A stretch of DNA of 64,000 nucleotides from Prorocentrum cordatum (GCA_963575745.1 CAUYUJ010003669.1:374457-438456), one strand, 5' to 3'. Counted from the stretch's first letter, positions 12,300 through 25,300 are shown. Notes: generated by a model not told the origin, from the letters alone. Program-made: numbers and translations.

Positions 12300-13400
12300 G
12301 GCTAGAACTTCAGCCACAATTGCCGCGGAAGAATGAAAAGGATGAGTCTGACAGAAATCGGGAGGATGATTGAAAGCAGAGGGGGGTATCGAACAACTCG
12401 CGCCACCGTGTGTTCCTGAATGTCGGCCTCTGGGACTCGCCACTTGGCACAGGGCAGCGACTACCGCTCTGATATGCAAATCTGCACGGGTTGGGCCTCG
12501 GTTGATATTCTAACCCCAAGGAGGAGGAAAAAGAGAACAACGATGAGAAAGATAAGGAGGAGGAGGAGGAGGAGGAAGAGGAGGAGGAAAAGGAAGGCGA
12601 TGCGCCAGCAGGACAGCATGGCCCAAGCCGGACTGAGAAACCAGATCGGATCGACCGAGAGCTCGAGCGTCGCGGGCCTGACCCGGAGACGTCCCGACGA
12701 ACACCCCGCCCCAACACCTCTCATTGCACCGGCCTTGCAGACGTCCTGTAGCTGATTTGTGCGTGGATTTCTGGATGGATTTTTTCCGAAAAAGCGAGCG
12801 AAAAACGAAGCGAGTTTCGCGTGAATTGTCTGGGGTCCTCGTGAACCATCCGCACGAGATGCGCCTCGAAATCCGGAACCAAATTCTCCAGGACACCCCG
12901 GGCCCATCCTATTGTTTTCCGAACGGAATCCGCTCTGCGATGTTGGCGCCATGAAATCGGGTCTCCTGCGACTCGCCAGCTTTTCAGACGACATCGCCCC
13001 GATCCCAACCATTGGGCTCTCACCGCCGCGAAGCGGCTCTCACGGCTGTCCCCCGCGTGTCAAAACGGCGCCACCATACCACGTCCTCACCAGGTTGCCC
13101 CCAGACAAGCTCACATTACCTGTGTACTCCAATGCCTCCCGCTACCCTTGCCACCGTGGTTTGCCACGGCCGCCCACCGCACTCTGGCCCTGCGCGCTGG
13201 GATGTTGCTGCCGCCCCCCGGCTGCTCATCGTCGAACTCTTCGACGTCTGAGCGTCCCTTCTTCCTCGTGGCCGTCCCCCCCCCCTCTTTGCCCGCTGGC
13301 CAATTCCCTAGTTTGTGCCCCTTCTTAGCTTCTCGCTGAAGTGGAATTCGCCGTCTCGCTGCTGACGGAAAATATGTTTTCTCCTATGCCTCCTTGGAAA
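12300..13400. other. Stretch with no recognised gene; GGA run and one coding-like patch
   Basis: A (GGA)n run lies at about 12520-12600. On the minus strand at about 12930-12750 a patch (GVLENLVPDFEAHLVRMVHE) has protein-like composition but no recognised family or firm splice sites. It could be a downstream exon of the EF-hand gene represented at 13421-13506. The remainder shows nothing. Confidence 0.3.
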
Positions 13401-13420
13401 TGGGGCGAGCCCAAACGCAC

Positions 13421-13506
13421 CTTCAACGCCTTGATGCGAGCGTCGTCGTTCTTCCGGCCTACCAGTTTCATCACCAAGTTTTCGAACTCGTAGACGTCCA
13501 AACTGC
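13421..13506 (-). CDS. Exon with the second half of an EF-hand calcium-binding loop
   Basis: On the minus strand a pyrimidine-rich tract ending TTTACAG precedes an 86-nt exon beginning GCAGTTTGG. After a one-base carry-over it reads (G)SLDVYEFENLVMKLVGRK and NDDARIKALK and ends at a canonical AAG|GTGCG donor. SLDVYEF fits positions 7-12 of an EF-hand loop plus the following helix. The first half (D-x-D-x-S-G) must come from an upstream exon. A phase-compatible candidate is the exon at 37015-37066, on the far side of the GH63-like gene; none closer was found. Splice motifs and open frame are seen directly; gene membership is inference. Confidence 0.5.
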
Positions 13507-13924
13507 CTGTAAAGAGGAGGGGGCGGCCATTACACACGCGTGGATTCAAACAAGCATGCGTACATTACAACGCAAAGGTGGGCACGACTAGGAAAAATAC
13601 CCAAGAGCAACAGACGAACGCAACATGAGTACGCACAGCATTTTCGGTGGTCTCTTCCCCTCCCCTGGCGAGGAACAGGAGGGGTGGGAGGGAGCAGGAA
13701 GAGCCCCAAGATCCGACGTTGCAGAAAACATGCAACCTTGCGAAACCTCACCACTGGAGCCCTAGACCCAATCTTTCTGCGGTATTTTTCGGGCCCGATC
13801 GGATTGTGGTGGTCCCAAGGCCCAAAGCCAGGCGAAAACGTCCAGCGCGAACAACCATGCAACGCCTGCATCTCGGAGGGGGGGGGGCGGTGCGAGCAGG
13901 GGGGGAACACAAGGTTGGGCGCCC

Positions 13925-15237
13925 AAATTATCCCGGGTACCTCGGGCCCGGGGTAACTCGGGTTCGGAATCCCGAAAGACGAACCCGAGTCAGAGTCCTG
14001 ACCCGAGTTACCACTGATGATTCGGGGCTCTGGGCGCCCGAATTATCCAGGGTAGCTCGGGCCCGGGGTAACTCGGTTCGGAATCCCGAAACACGAACCC
14101 GAGTCAGCCCTGACCTGAGTTACCCCTGATGATTCGGGGCTTTGGGCGCCCGCATTATCCTGAGTAGCTCGGGCCCAGGGTAACTCGGGTTCGGAATCCC
14201 GAAACACGAACCCGAGTTAGCCCTGACCCGAATTGCCCCTGATGATTCGGGGCTCTGGACGCCCGAATTATCCAGGGTAACTCGGGCCCAAAACAACTCG
14301 GGTTCGGAATCCCAAAAACGAACCCGGGTTAGCCCTGACCCGCGTTACCCCTGATGATTCGGGGCTCTGGACGCCCGAATTATCCAAGGTAACTCGGGCC
14401 CGGGGTACCTCGGGTTCGAAATCCCGGAAAAAAATACGAGTTAGTCCTGACCCGAGTTACCCCTGATGATTCGGGGCTCTAGACGCCCGAATTATCCGGG
14501 GTAGCTCGGGCCCTGGGTAACTCCGGTTCAAAATCCCGAAACACAAACCCGAGTTACCCCTGACCCGAATTGCCCCTGCCGATTTGGACCTCTGGTCGTC
14601 CGAATTATCGGGGGCACCTCGGGCCCGGGGTAACTCGGGTTCGGAATCCCGAAACACGAACCCGAATTAGCCCTGAGCCGAATTACCCCTGATGATTCGA
14701 GGCTCTGGACGCCCGAACTATCGGGGGCAACTCGGGCCCGGGGTACCTCGGGTTCGAAATCCCGAAAAACGAACCCGAGTTAGCCCTGACCCGAGTTACC
14801 CCTGATGATTCGGGGCTCTGGACGCCCGAATTATCCAAGGTAACTCGGGCCCGGGGTAACTCGGGTTCGGAATCCCGAATAACGAACCCGAGTTAGCCCT
14901 GACCCGAGTTACCCCTGATGATTCGGGGCTCTGGACGCCCGAATCATCCGGAGTAGCTCGGGCCCAGGGTAACTCGGGTTCGGAATCCCGGAAAACGAAA
15001 CCGAGTGAGTCCTGACCAGAGATACCCCTAATGATTCGGGGCTCAGCATGCCCGAATTATCTGGGGTAATTCGGGCCCGGGGTAACTCGGGTTCGGAATC
15101 CCGAAAGACGAACCCGACGTAGCTCTGACCCGAATTACCCCTGATGATTCGGGGCTCTGGACGCTCGAATTATCTGGGGTAACTCGGGCCCAATGTAACT
15201 CGGGTTCGGAATCCCGAAACACGAACCCGAGTCAGCC
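13925..15237. repeat. 113-bp satellite with internal palindrome, about 12 units
   Basis: GATTCGGGGCTCTGGACGCC recurs at about 14018, 14131, 14245, 14355, 14468, 14693, 14807, 14920, 15033 and 15147. Every unit has arms AACTCGGGTTCG and CGAACCCGAGTT separated by about 12 bases, so each can fold into a hairpin. Two further units lie at 37985-38210. No coding sequence is present. Confidence 0.9.
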
Positions 15238-15239
15238 CA

Positions 15240-15690
15240 GGTCACAACGAGGGCTACATCAGGTTACAACGAGGGCCTGCGCGCCGTCCAGGCTAGACAT
15301 AAGGGGCTACACCAAGCTACAATGTCACATCAGCATTCTCCCTGGTACCGAGGTCTATACAAGTGGCATCGATCGGCATCCATGGTTTTTTTCCAGGGGG
15401 GACAGATAAAATAATAGTTATCCGGATGCGAATTAATGGCAGTCGGGATCGGGGGGGGAGGGGGGGGTCATCATTTGTTTAAACCGGTTTTGGACATTAA
15501 GTCTACGAAGTTCGAAGGAACACCAGGGGGACTCGCCGCCAAAAAGGTAGCGGGACGCATGCAAACCAAAGAAAGGAACGACCGAGCCCATTTTGACAAG
15601 TAAGTGTTCCTCATTCAAGCCGGATCCTGTAAAGGGCCCGGACCCCGAATTCACACATTTCCTGGGCATTCCGCGTCTTCTCGGGGCTCG
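15240..15690. other. Stretch with no recognised feature
   Basis: Nothing recognised apart from G/C homopolymer runs near 15450 and two GGGCTACA-type words near 15250-15310. No splice-flanked coding frame was found. Confidence 0.4.
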
Positions 15691-16230
15691 TCGCGTGACC
15701 GTTTCGGGCACAAGTGGGCCCCAACGCGGGCCAAGAGGGCCCCAGGAGGACCCAAGACGGTCCAAGCGGGACCCGAGACGCCCAAAGATCGCACGAAGAC
15801 CCCCAAGACGGTCCCAAGACGGTCCAAGAGGCCTCCGAGACGTCCCAAGAGAGCCCCAAGAGCATTCACAATATTTTCAATTGGTTGTTCAATTATTTTG
15901 GGGCCTTCGACTTTTCGAGCTTCCAGGAGGGACAAAGAGGCCCCCAGAAGGGCCCCAACACGGACGCCCAAGACGGCCCAAGAGGACCCAAAGACATCCC
16001 AAAAAGGGGCCCCAAAGGGGGAGCACGAACCGAACATCCGCGTCTTCCGCCCCAAACAGGCCCCCAGGAGGCCCGAGAGGCCCCCAACGAGGGCCCCAGA
16101 GACTCCCAAGAGGCCCCGAAGACGCTGCAAGAGGCTTCAAGACGGCCCCCAAGAGGCTTCAAAACGGCCCCCCAGAGCCTTCAAGAGCCTGGAAGGCTTG
16201 GTCTCTCACGGCATCTCAAACGACGAGATC
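15690..16230 (-). repeat. Dispersed degenerate repeat rich in CCAAGACGGCCC / CCAAGAGGCCC
   Basis: Dozens of CCAAGACGG and CCAAGAGGC words fill this block. Near 16021-16050 lies GCACGAACCGAACATCCGCG, the complement of a core shared with other copies at 44.07, 45.80, 52.68 and 58.12 kb. The open frames here are Arg/Pro-rich and follow the low complexity. Confidence 0.6.
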
Positions 16231-16384
16231 CTTAGAGGCCTATGACCCACAACCCAGGCACGGTGGCGGGCTGGGCCGAAGGCCATTCGGGAGCTGCACT
16301 GCGGGGTCCCCCTCGCAAGGGTTCCTGCGGGGCCGCCGTGGATCGTCTGACCTGGAGAAGGCAGCAACTGCATACAAATAAACT

Positions 16385-16515
16385 TTCGACGGTCCGCGCG
16401 GAATGCTTGGATCTGCGCTGGACCCCCCTCCCTGGCGCACGGAGCGCGCCAGGGGCGGCGCCGGAGGCGCCGCCATGGGGGCGATCGCCGATCCAAGAAA
16501 TCCGCGCAGACCGTC
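16385..16515. mobile_element. Short TIR element (family B)
   Basis: The left arm GGTCCGCGCGGAATGCTTGG and the right arm CCAAGAAATCCGCGCAGACC are inverted repeats of each other with few mismatches, about 90 bp apart. Related sequences lie at 26820-26960, 28140-28200, 28313-28414 and 42325-42390. No coding capacity, so it is MITE-like. Confidence 0.6.
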
Positions 16516-16519
16516 CAGA

Positions 16520-17395
16520 GTTCATTCTTGTGCAATTTCTCTTATTCGATGACCTGAGTCGTGCAAGGCACATCGGTAGGGCCGGACACGAAATGAGAAA
16601 GGAGGACGATGCGAGCCCAGAGATCCTGGGCTCCGAAAAAATTTAGAGCGGCGGCCAGTTCTTAGGCTGTTTTCGGCCTCAGGGGGCCCTCAAAGGGCCC
16701 CAGTATTGTAAACAAAGACGGCTCAGGACGAAAAACTGGCCCTGTGGTAAAATGGTCCAGACTCCACGTGCCCCAAAGGAGCGCGGGAGCCTCTGCGGTC
16801 GGAAACTGTGGCTTAGTGTTGCGCCGCCGACTCTGGCCCACCACTCTAGGCATCGCGTTTTTAAGGAGCCTCGGATCGATGTGAGATAGACAAGTGTGGT
16901 GTTGGGAGGAAGGGGTTGGGAAGATGCAGGGCACGAGTGCGTAATGGACAACCTTCAACATACGCGGTGCTATGGATGATATGATCAATGCTCCCATCCC
17001 CAGCCTTCCAACCCGATGCTTCTGTTTCTGACAGGTGAGCGTTTTTCTTTATTCGGCGTTTCGACATTGGGCGGAAAGGGGGGGAGGGGGGGGGTCTGGC
17101 TGCAGACCTCTGCTCAGCACGACTGCTTGCAAGAGCGCTGCCTCCGTGGGAGACCCCACCCGCTCGAAGCAGGCGCCGAAAAACAGCCAAGACCTACTCC
17201 ATGTGGGGGGGGAGGGGGGGGAGCCCCCGCCGATCGGCAAAGCAATGTCTAAAACAACGTTCACCTGTGGGACCTCTTGTCCGGCCAGGGAAAAGCACAC
17301 CGGGCGTGACCGGAGGGGCCCGCGGGTCAGGCCTCGCTCCCCGGAGCGCTCGCCTTCTTCTGCCTCCCCTCCTCGCTCTCCTCCCTGGAATCCTC
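16520..17395. other. Stretch with no recognised gene
   Basis: A dispersed-repeat fragment (GGCTGTTTTCGGCCTCAGGG at about 16662-16690, with GGCTCAGGACGA further on) resembles pieces at 29.16, 33.38 and 42.91 kb. G runs lie at 17078-17096 and 17200-17222. No splice-flanked exon was found. Confidence 0.35.
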
Positions 17396-17520
17396 CCGAC
17401 CTCCTCCTCCTCCTCCTCCTCCTCCTCCTCCTCCTCCTCCTCCTCCTCCTCCTCCTCCTCCTATCCTGAGATCCTCATTCCTCCTCCTCCTCCTCCTTCA
17501 ACGAGATGTTCCTTCCTCCT
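17396..17520. repeat. (CTC)n microsatellite
   Basis: A near-perfect CTC run of about 65 bp, followed by interrupted CTC/TTC repeats to about 17590. Confidence 0.9.
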
Positions 17521-17559
17521 TTTCCTCCTTCCCAGAAATCAATATGATTGCTCCTCCTC

Positions 17560-18435
17560 ACCCTTCCCTGAGACCCTCATCCCTCTTCCTCCTCCTTGTC
17601 CATCCTCCCTCAAGCAAGTGTGATTCAGAGGGGAAGGCTGGAGTGGTTGCGCTCCACTCTTCAAGGCCGCATCTTCGACACTTTCCGTTTGCCATGAGGG
17701 AGTTCGTACCCACCCTGCCCTCAGCAGGAGCGACAACCAAGACAGGAGATCCAGACCGATCCCCACGGTAGATTCCTTCAGCCATGACAGCCAAGTTGTG
17801 GTTCAAGTGCCCGACCTGCAACAAAAACACATATGCAACCCCATCATCACGCAGAATGGCACGATGCACGGGCCCCCCCAGCACCCCATCAAGCTGTTTC
17901 AGAGCCCAAAAGACCGTCGGGTTCGCTTCGGCCTCCAGAGCACTCCCCACGAGGCCCAGAGAAGGGCTCCGAAGGCTCAGAGCATGGTACGAAAAGCTAG
18001 GGCTGCACCCTGGGCCAAGGTCGCCGCTCGCAACCTCCGACGGCCACCACCTCCGCAGCCGCTGCTCATCCTCCACAATGAACCACTTGATATGGAACCC
18101 AGGGTCTGGAAGCTGGTGGCCAGTGGTATCACCGCCGCCCTCATCAGATACACAAAAACCATGCAAGGTCTGAAGCCATCTGGGTTCCTTCCTGGACGCG
18201 TGCCCCCGCCGTGCGCCACGGCCATCTCCTGGAACGCGCTCCGACCACGATTTCGGGGCAAATCCAACCGTGGCCACGTCGGTGGGGCGCGCTCTGGCCA
18301 CGACTCTGCGGCGGCCTCTGTGGCTTCGCCGCCCCCGGCACATCCAGCAGCGCCGCCACGGCGCGACCCCGCGACATCCTGGCCAGGGCCAGCGCGCGCG
18401 TCCGCCCTCCAACGGAGGCCGATGGGGCTCAGCCG
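17560..18435 (-). CDS. Open minus-strand frame after the last recognised GH63 exon
   Basis: The frame that carries the GH63 C-terminal motif stays open to a stop at about 17558. Most of the added residues do not resemble the enzyme. Two patches look coding: GFHIKWFIVEDEQRL (about 18100) and HRAILRDDGVAYVFLLQVGH (about 17840). At 17950 and 18240 the DNA matches dispersed repeat families, so at least part is non-coding. It could be a long C-terminal tail, an intron plus a further exon, or chance. The true end of the enzyme is not fixed. Confidence 0.25.
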
Positions 18436-18439
18436 GCCG

Positions 18440-18614
18440 CCAGGCGCTGGCGGCCGGCGGCGGGCGGCGGGCTCGGGCCGAGCCCCAGGTGGGGCAGCAG
18501 GTCGGCGGGCAACTCGCCGGGCGGGGCTGGGGCGGTCAGGAGCAGCAGCAAGGCGGCGGACCAGCCGAACCACTCAGCGCCCGACCGTTTCCCCGTAAGG
18601 GGGCCGTTCGGGCG
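18440..18614 (-). CDS. GH63-like gene, exon 15 (last recognised)
   Basis: The minus strand reads RPNGPLTGKRSGAEWFGW then SAALLLLLTAPAPPGELPA. PLTG followed by FGWSAALLLLL is the C-terminal signature that normally follows ENY in GH63. The acceptor may be TGGCAG|CGC (exon from 18614) or GGCCAG|GGG (from 18632). Neither joins exon 14 with a normal donor, so a tiny exon or an unusual junction is likely between them. A CCT tract (coding sense) lies 40 bases upstream. Confidence 0.7.
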
Positions 18615-19293
18615 CTGCCAGAGGCGCCCCTGGCCGAAGGTCAGAGCCCCCCTAGGAGGAGGAGGAGGAGGAGGAGGAGGAGGAGGAGGAGGAGGAGGAG
18701 GAGGAGGAGAAGGAGGAGGAGGAATCGGAATCGGCGCTTGGGGGTGCAGCTGTCAGACACTTGCAGCTCACTTGCACCCCTGCGGGTACGCTCATAGAGA
18801 GCGCCTGTGCTCGTCGGCCCTGAGGGCTGGCGTCACAGGCCTACTGCGCCCTCTTGCCTGGGCCTAACCAGGCGAGAGGTGCAGGTCCAGCAAGGGGGGG
18901 TCCCCTGCACGCTTCGAGGCGCTAAAAAAGCGGGAGGGGGAGGCTGCCCGAGTCGCTCTGCGAGCGCCCCCCCCCCCCCTATACACCCCCGCTCCTGCGC
19001 CCCGAGCTCGCTGCGTCGACAGCGGCGGTGTGCCTGCATCAGAGGCGCAGCCACTCCCCAGTCCACGCATACTGGCCCCCACTGGGGGCCAGCGCAGGAG
19101 CAGGGCGGTACCAGGGCCTATCCCACTCTCGGGGGGGGGGGGGGTAGGGCGAACCACGCACTCACGCTCCGACACACGCTCACGCACCACGCGCACGCGC
19201 GAAGGACCGCCCTAACCCCCAGGGGGGGAGGGGAGGACGGGCGCCACCCGCAGCGTGCCGAACTTCGTGTCCAGCACGCGCGGCCGCGGGCGC

Positions 19294-19392
<99 letters not shown>

Positions 19393-22300
19393 TCCCCCCC
19401 GCATCTACCCCCACACCTCCCCCCGCTCTGCCAGCAAAAAACAAGCAGGTGGCAAGCAACGCAAACACTGCAGGAGGCCTCATTTCTCTGCGAGCCTGAC
19501 TGGTCGGTTCTCTGGTGTCGTTGCCATAATTATGACGAAGTTCCTTAGTAGCCGAGAAGACTAAACCGAACCGCCCGCCCTCAAAAGCCGAACTCGATCG
19601 GGGCCTGCACTAGTTACTCTAGTGCGCAGCAGCGGGGATCCAGGCCATCGTCGCACTCTCGAGTGGGCGCTGAGCTAAGCAGCATCATATCTCCAGTCAG
19701 TCTCAAAAATCATCTGGAGCTGGATCAGAGGACTATCCAAGCCTTTCCAGAGCGGCTGTGCGCCACGTTCGCATCTAAAATGTCATCGAACGGCTGCCGC
19801 ATCTCATCCATCACTGCAACAAAGGGTTCCAATGCATCACGGACACGCTTCATTTCCTCTAGCTCAGCTGCACGCGCTGCTGCTGCACTCTGGTCAGTCT
19901 GAACTTCAGCAATACGGTCACTGAGATTCTCGGACTGGCGTTCTGCTGCCCAGCGACTGTCGGTGAGGATGCCGAGCTGGGCTCCAAGCGTAACGTTCGT
20001 GGCATCAGAAATGGACTTGCACCTCGTTAATCCCGTCACTGCCTCCATGTACGCTGCCTCAGGCGAACCTGCTGGCAATACACGAGTATCTTGAGCGGCT
20101 GAGCTGCCCTGAGTGGCCATCTCTGCCCGGCTGCCGGAGGTGCAAGCTGCAGATCGGAATCCAAAAGAAATAAACAAATTGCAGGCCTTGATCAGAATAT
20201 CTACATACGCTATGCCTCACGAAGCCCTATGCGTGACTGTCTTGTGCATCTATGTACGAGAAATACTGGTTGAGGTAGTATGAGTCAACTGGTCTCGCAT
20301 CTGCTGCCGATAACGCTCGGCCAAATTAAGAAGCCTCGCTGCATGCTGCGATGCCTGTCTGCCTGGACCGCCCATAGCCATACTACGTAGTGCTGTAAGT
20401 CTACGTGGATCACGTGCTATAGATGCTACTCTGGCCATCTCCTCTAGCTCTTGCTGAGTATGCCCTTCATCTGCTTCTCGCAAACCCTCTCTAGCTCTGT
20501 CCGCGGTCCTGGCCCCATCGGGGTCTCCGCTTTCTGCTCCAAAAGAACTAGCCCCATCGCTTCTTTGATTTTGAGGATTTGGATCTGAGGGGGCGGGGCT
20601 TCCTGGGCTCCGAGCTTCGCCGTGGCCTGGGCTAAACGCATGCTCGGCGGGGGGTTCAGGGAGTACGACGTCTTCACTTTGCGATCCCCCATCTCCGTGT
20701 CTGCGTGCTTGTAGGCTGTCTTGGCTTTGAAGCTCTTGAATATTTCTGTGCTACTCTCGCCTCTAGGGCACCGCAGCTTTGAACATCTAAGTGGCCTAGC
20801 TGCGGTTGCTTTCCTGAAAGGGGGACGCAGGCGTCAGAGACGCTCTGGCCCCACCTGCACCGACCTCCCCCACGGATTGGGTCTGCGGGCAGGGTGGCGC
20901 CCGCCCGCTTCACGAATGCCCTCTCGCTCGCTCCAGCCCGCTCCTGCTCGGATCCCCTCGCCCCCTGCCCTCTCGCTTCGATTCGGGGGGGAGGTCGGCG
21001 CACCAGCAAAATACTCGCGCAATCTCGGGCCACGGAGTCGGAAAGGGGTCGGGAGCCTCGGGCGACGGAAGAGAAGCTGGGAGTCGGCCTTCCCTATCGA
21101 GCGTTTGGAACCTCTTGCCATTTCTGAATGCCTGCGGAATGGCGCAGGTTGCAGCAGCCTGCGGCAACTGACAGAGGCGTCCTGCTTGCTCATGGCAATC
21201 GGCCTCACCCTCGCCACGAGGTCTCTGAGTCGGCCCACGTGCTTCTGTCACCCCTCCTGCGTGCGTCTCACGGGCCCCCGCGGCCAAGCGTGAGCGTTGC
21301 GTCGCAGGAAGGCGCATCCGCACTGCGTCCCATCTCTCGCTGACCTCTGGTGCCGCTTGCGTCGCAGGAGCCCCCGCGGCCAATCATGCGCGTTGCGTCG
21401 CAGCACGGGGCGCACCTGCTAGCGACTCGCGAGCCCCTGCGGCCAAGCACGAGCGTTGCGTCGCGAGTGCGCCTCCTATCTCGTCTACTGGTCGTTGACC
21501 TAGCGCCCCAGTTCTCGCTCCAGTGCGCCGCTCGGTGCCGATCCCAGCTGGCGCGCTGCTCCTTCCTTGCGATGCTGCTTCGCGGTGATCACCTCGAGCT
21601 GGCAATGCGTCGTCTTGGCCTGAAGCTGGATCCGGCGCCTCCCCCGAGATCCTTCATAGTTGTCCGTGTTCTTGCGCGCCCTGTACAGTGGGGCGCTGTC
21701 CGAGACCTGTTCCATGTTGCCATTCAAGGTTGTGCCCTCGCAATGTCCCCTTTTCCGCTCCCCGCTCCACGGCGCGCCCTTTGCCGTTCATCGCCTCGGT
21801 CCACGAGCGGATGAGCGGGCTGCCAAGCGACGCCGTGTCCATGTGTTAACCTCATGCCAGCTCCTCCTGCTCCCTGGCCATCGCGAGGGTGGGCCCCGCC
21901 GTGAGGTCGACCGCCTGCACGTTGGGCGCTGCTCTTCCTCCTTCTGCCGTTCCTGCTGCTGCGCCTCCAAGTGTTCGTCGCATCTGTCGGCTGCGGTCTG
22001 GTCGCGGAGGCCCCTCTGGCACCGGCGCTGCTGGCGCCCGCTGCAAGCGCTGACCGAAGAGCGCCATCGCTTCTGGGAGACCGAAATATCGGTCTCGGCA
22101 AGTGCGCGCAGAGATGCTGGAGGAAGGAGCCCTTGTCTGAATCTAAATGGCTGCAGAGAAGGCACTTCGTTTGCGGTTTCGTCGGCTGGCACTGGTTTCT
22201 CGCTCTGTCTGGACAGCAGCTCCCCGTTATCGTGCTTCGCGCGAGATGTTCCCGAGCTGCCTCGCGACTCGAGAGCGCCTGGTAGCAATTGATGCACTCG

Positions 22301-25300
22301 TTGTTAGTAGTGAGAAGCGCTGCTAGATTATGCGCGCGATGGTCTTTGATGACGCGCCTGCACAACGCTTTCTTGCTCGGCAATAATAGCCCGCGCTCCG
22401 CTTGCCCCCCCCCCCCCCCCCCCCCCCCCTGAGCTGACATCTCCACGGTTGAAGGCCCCGCAGGGGAAAGCATTCTCGACGTTCGTCGCTTTGGCCCGTC
22501 CTGGAAGGGGGGGCGCCGCCGTCAGTTCAGCTGCTCTAACTTCTCGGACGTCTAGAAGGTGAAGCTGTTCCACAGTGACGAGCGCGGGCAATTTTCCGAT
22601 CGTGACCTCCTCTCCTGATATCGATCTGAAGGTTTCCGAAACGTGGCAGGGTTTCTCTGCGCCCCCCGCGATTCTGCGAGCCCAGGGATTCGCGTTCGCC
22701 GTCAGCTCGTCAGCCCCCTTCTCCTCGTCGTCGCTGTCGCGGTCGAATCCGAAGCGCCTGGACAGGGCGACAATGAGCTGCCCGCGATTGTTCGGGAGCC
22801 TCAGAATGGTTTTGCGCCCTCCGCTGGCGGCTGGATTTGGCAGCGGCGGAACGCCTCCAGCGTCGCCGTGCTGCGGACTGCGCCGCCCGCGCGGCGCGCG
22901 CTCGCCCTGCCCGCCACTGCCCTCCTCAGGGGCGCGCCCATCGCGCCCTGCAATAGCTGGCGCTCGACCGGCGTCGGCAAGGAACACTCGGCGCAAGAAG
23001 GGCCTGCGTTGATAACGCGGCAGATGAGCGCAGCCCTCTTCCATCTGTATGGCATGTCCTTCTTCGCCCAGAAGCCACCGCGCTCGTTGTAGCTCTTCTG
23101 CGTGGCCTGGATGCGTTGCTGGAGTTATTGGCGGTCGCTCTGCGTCGCCGTCGCACGCGGGCCCAGGTGCCGCGCGGCGCCCGCGACTCCGCCCGGCACT
23201 TTGCACTGCGGGTTATTCTTGATGTCCTCGCGGGTCCGGCTGGCCCCGCAGCCCTGGAAGCGCGCGGCGGTGTCCTGTTGATCCTGGTCCTGCTTGAGGC
23301 CGATCTCGCTGAGACGCGCGTTGAGCGCGTCGTCGACGTTCCATGCCTGCTCGGGTAGCTGGCGTGCGTCGGCGCAGTTCTGTCCAAGGACCAGCCCCCG
23401 CAAGTCGTCTGCGTACTTTCGTCGGGCCCATGCGCACGGGATACTGGAAAGGCTCGCTGGTGCCGTAGAGTCGCCTGTCATTCGTCACCTCCCCGATGCA
23501 GTCGGCGATCCAGCTCTGCACGCAAGGCGCGAAGCTCGCCGCGAAATGCGCGCCGTGCAAGGGTCGCCCATGAGTCCTCCGCAGCGCGGTCCGATGCAGG
23601 CGCCCTCCTCGGCGCCTCTGCACGGCGCGTTGAACGTGGCTCCTCGGTGCCGTTGCTATCTCAAGTCCCAGAGGTCGCCGGGCACGATCGCGCTGTTGGC
23701 CGCGTCCATCGCGGCCCAGGAGCTGCTCGCAAACGCGTTGGACATGTCCTTCATAGCTGAGCCATAGATGTAGCCCGCGCGCCTCGCCCTGCATTTCCAC
23801 CGCCACCATGGTAAAAACTGTTCCTTCTCTTCGTCTGCCCTTGATGAATCCATCATCCTGCTCGCTGTGAGCGTTGGCCTGATTGCGTCGTAGTCCTGCT
23901 GCGTAGTATGCCTTGCCAATCGGGCCCATGATGTGGCGGGTGCGTTCGCCTGCGCGGCCTTTCCTCATGTTATTCTTGACTGCTGTTGCCGCGCTCTGGT
24001 GCCATCGTATTGGTGCCGCGTTGTAAATTCGAATCGCTGCCATCGTCGTCTTGAATAATGCTTGAAACTGCAATGATCATCGCTGGCCTCTGCGCAATCC
24101 AAGTCTGCGGCGCTTTCTTTGTTTGATGGTCGTCGCGTGGACAAAGGAGTAGTCGCCACATCTCGGACGGCGCCGCTGTGGGTGGCGCTGCTCGTCGTTG
24201 TCTGGCTCGCTTGGGGCGCGGCGTGATCTCGTCGTAATCACCCCCTGCCTTCTCCTCCAAGTCCATGCCTTCTCCTCCGCGTTGTGGGCGTGGCCTCCAC
24301 GTCGTTAATGTCCTACTCCGCGCCATCTATGCCACCTGTGCCTCCTGGCAACTGCCAGAAATCGACCCACTTCTGTTTCGTCGGGTTCGCGGTAGTGGCC
24401 GTCCAGAAATCACATTTCCTGGGGCCGTAACGTCCCCCAGCGATTCGGCGTGCTGGTCGCCCCACTCTCGCGAGGCCCTGCTGCTCCAACGCCTCATGCA
24501 TCTCCTCGGCCCTAGCATCCGTGCGCATCTGGTGCTCTGTCTTGCGCATCTCTTTGCAGGTCTTGGGTCTGGCTCGCACGTGGTGCTCGATTGTTCGCAT
24601 TCGCATGTTTCTCTCTGTGAGGTGCTCGGGTATCTCGTTAGCGCATGGATTGTTGTCTGGTTGTTCTCTTCGCCCCTGTGGTTCGGTCCCTCCGGTTCCT
24701 CCCTCTTCGAGGCGTTCCATCCAAAAGGGGGGTTGCGACGAGGTGGGCTCGTCATGGCGGATAGCCGCATTGGTTGTGTCTACATGTGTCGGTTTCGAAG
24801 TAGCTGCGTTCGGTTGTTTTGGGAAGTCGATTGTGCTCGTCCATCGCCTTGGGTTGTTGCTTGTAATGCTTCTGTGCCTCTGTGATCCGGATCTCGTTGA
24901 TGTCGCGGGACGGTTGGTCCACGCCCTTGCCCGCGGGGTCGTACTGTGCGATTGCCTCCTCAATTTTTGCAATGAATTCTAGGCGGTGTAGTCCGTGTCG
25001 CAGTGCCTGGACCAAGCTATCCTTGTCCCACCGCGGCGGTTGGTGTAGATGTTGCCCTCGTTGCCGTAGCGGGGGCCTGAGTGTGGCTTGCACTGGTGCG
25101 TGGTAGCGTCGTGTTCGGCACTGTATATGTTGTAGTCGTGCGCCCATGCATAGTAGTGATCACTGTGATACGAGCGCTTCTGCCAAGCTTTGCGGGCTCA
25201 TGATGTAGCCGATGCAGCTCGCACTCTTCTCGCCGAAGTACGTTGGGCGCTAGGAGGTCAGGGTGTTGACAACGGCGAGTCCGAATCGTTCTGTCTGGCC

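Noticed and set aside
13925-15237. Regular array with palindromic repeats, considered as a CRISPR array
   Set aside because: Units are contiguous 113-bp repeats without unique spacers, and the genome is eukaryotic.
15600-16380. Plus-strand Pro/Arg-rich ORF of over 200 codons
   Set aside because: It overlaps a dispersed low-complexity family present in both orientations at several loci.
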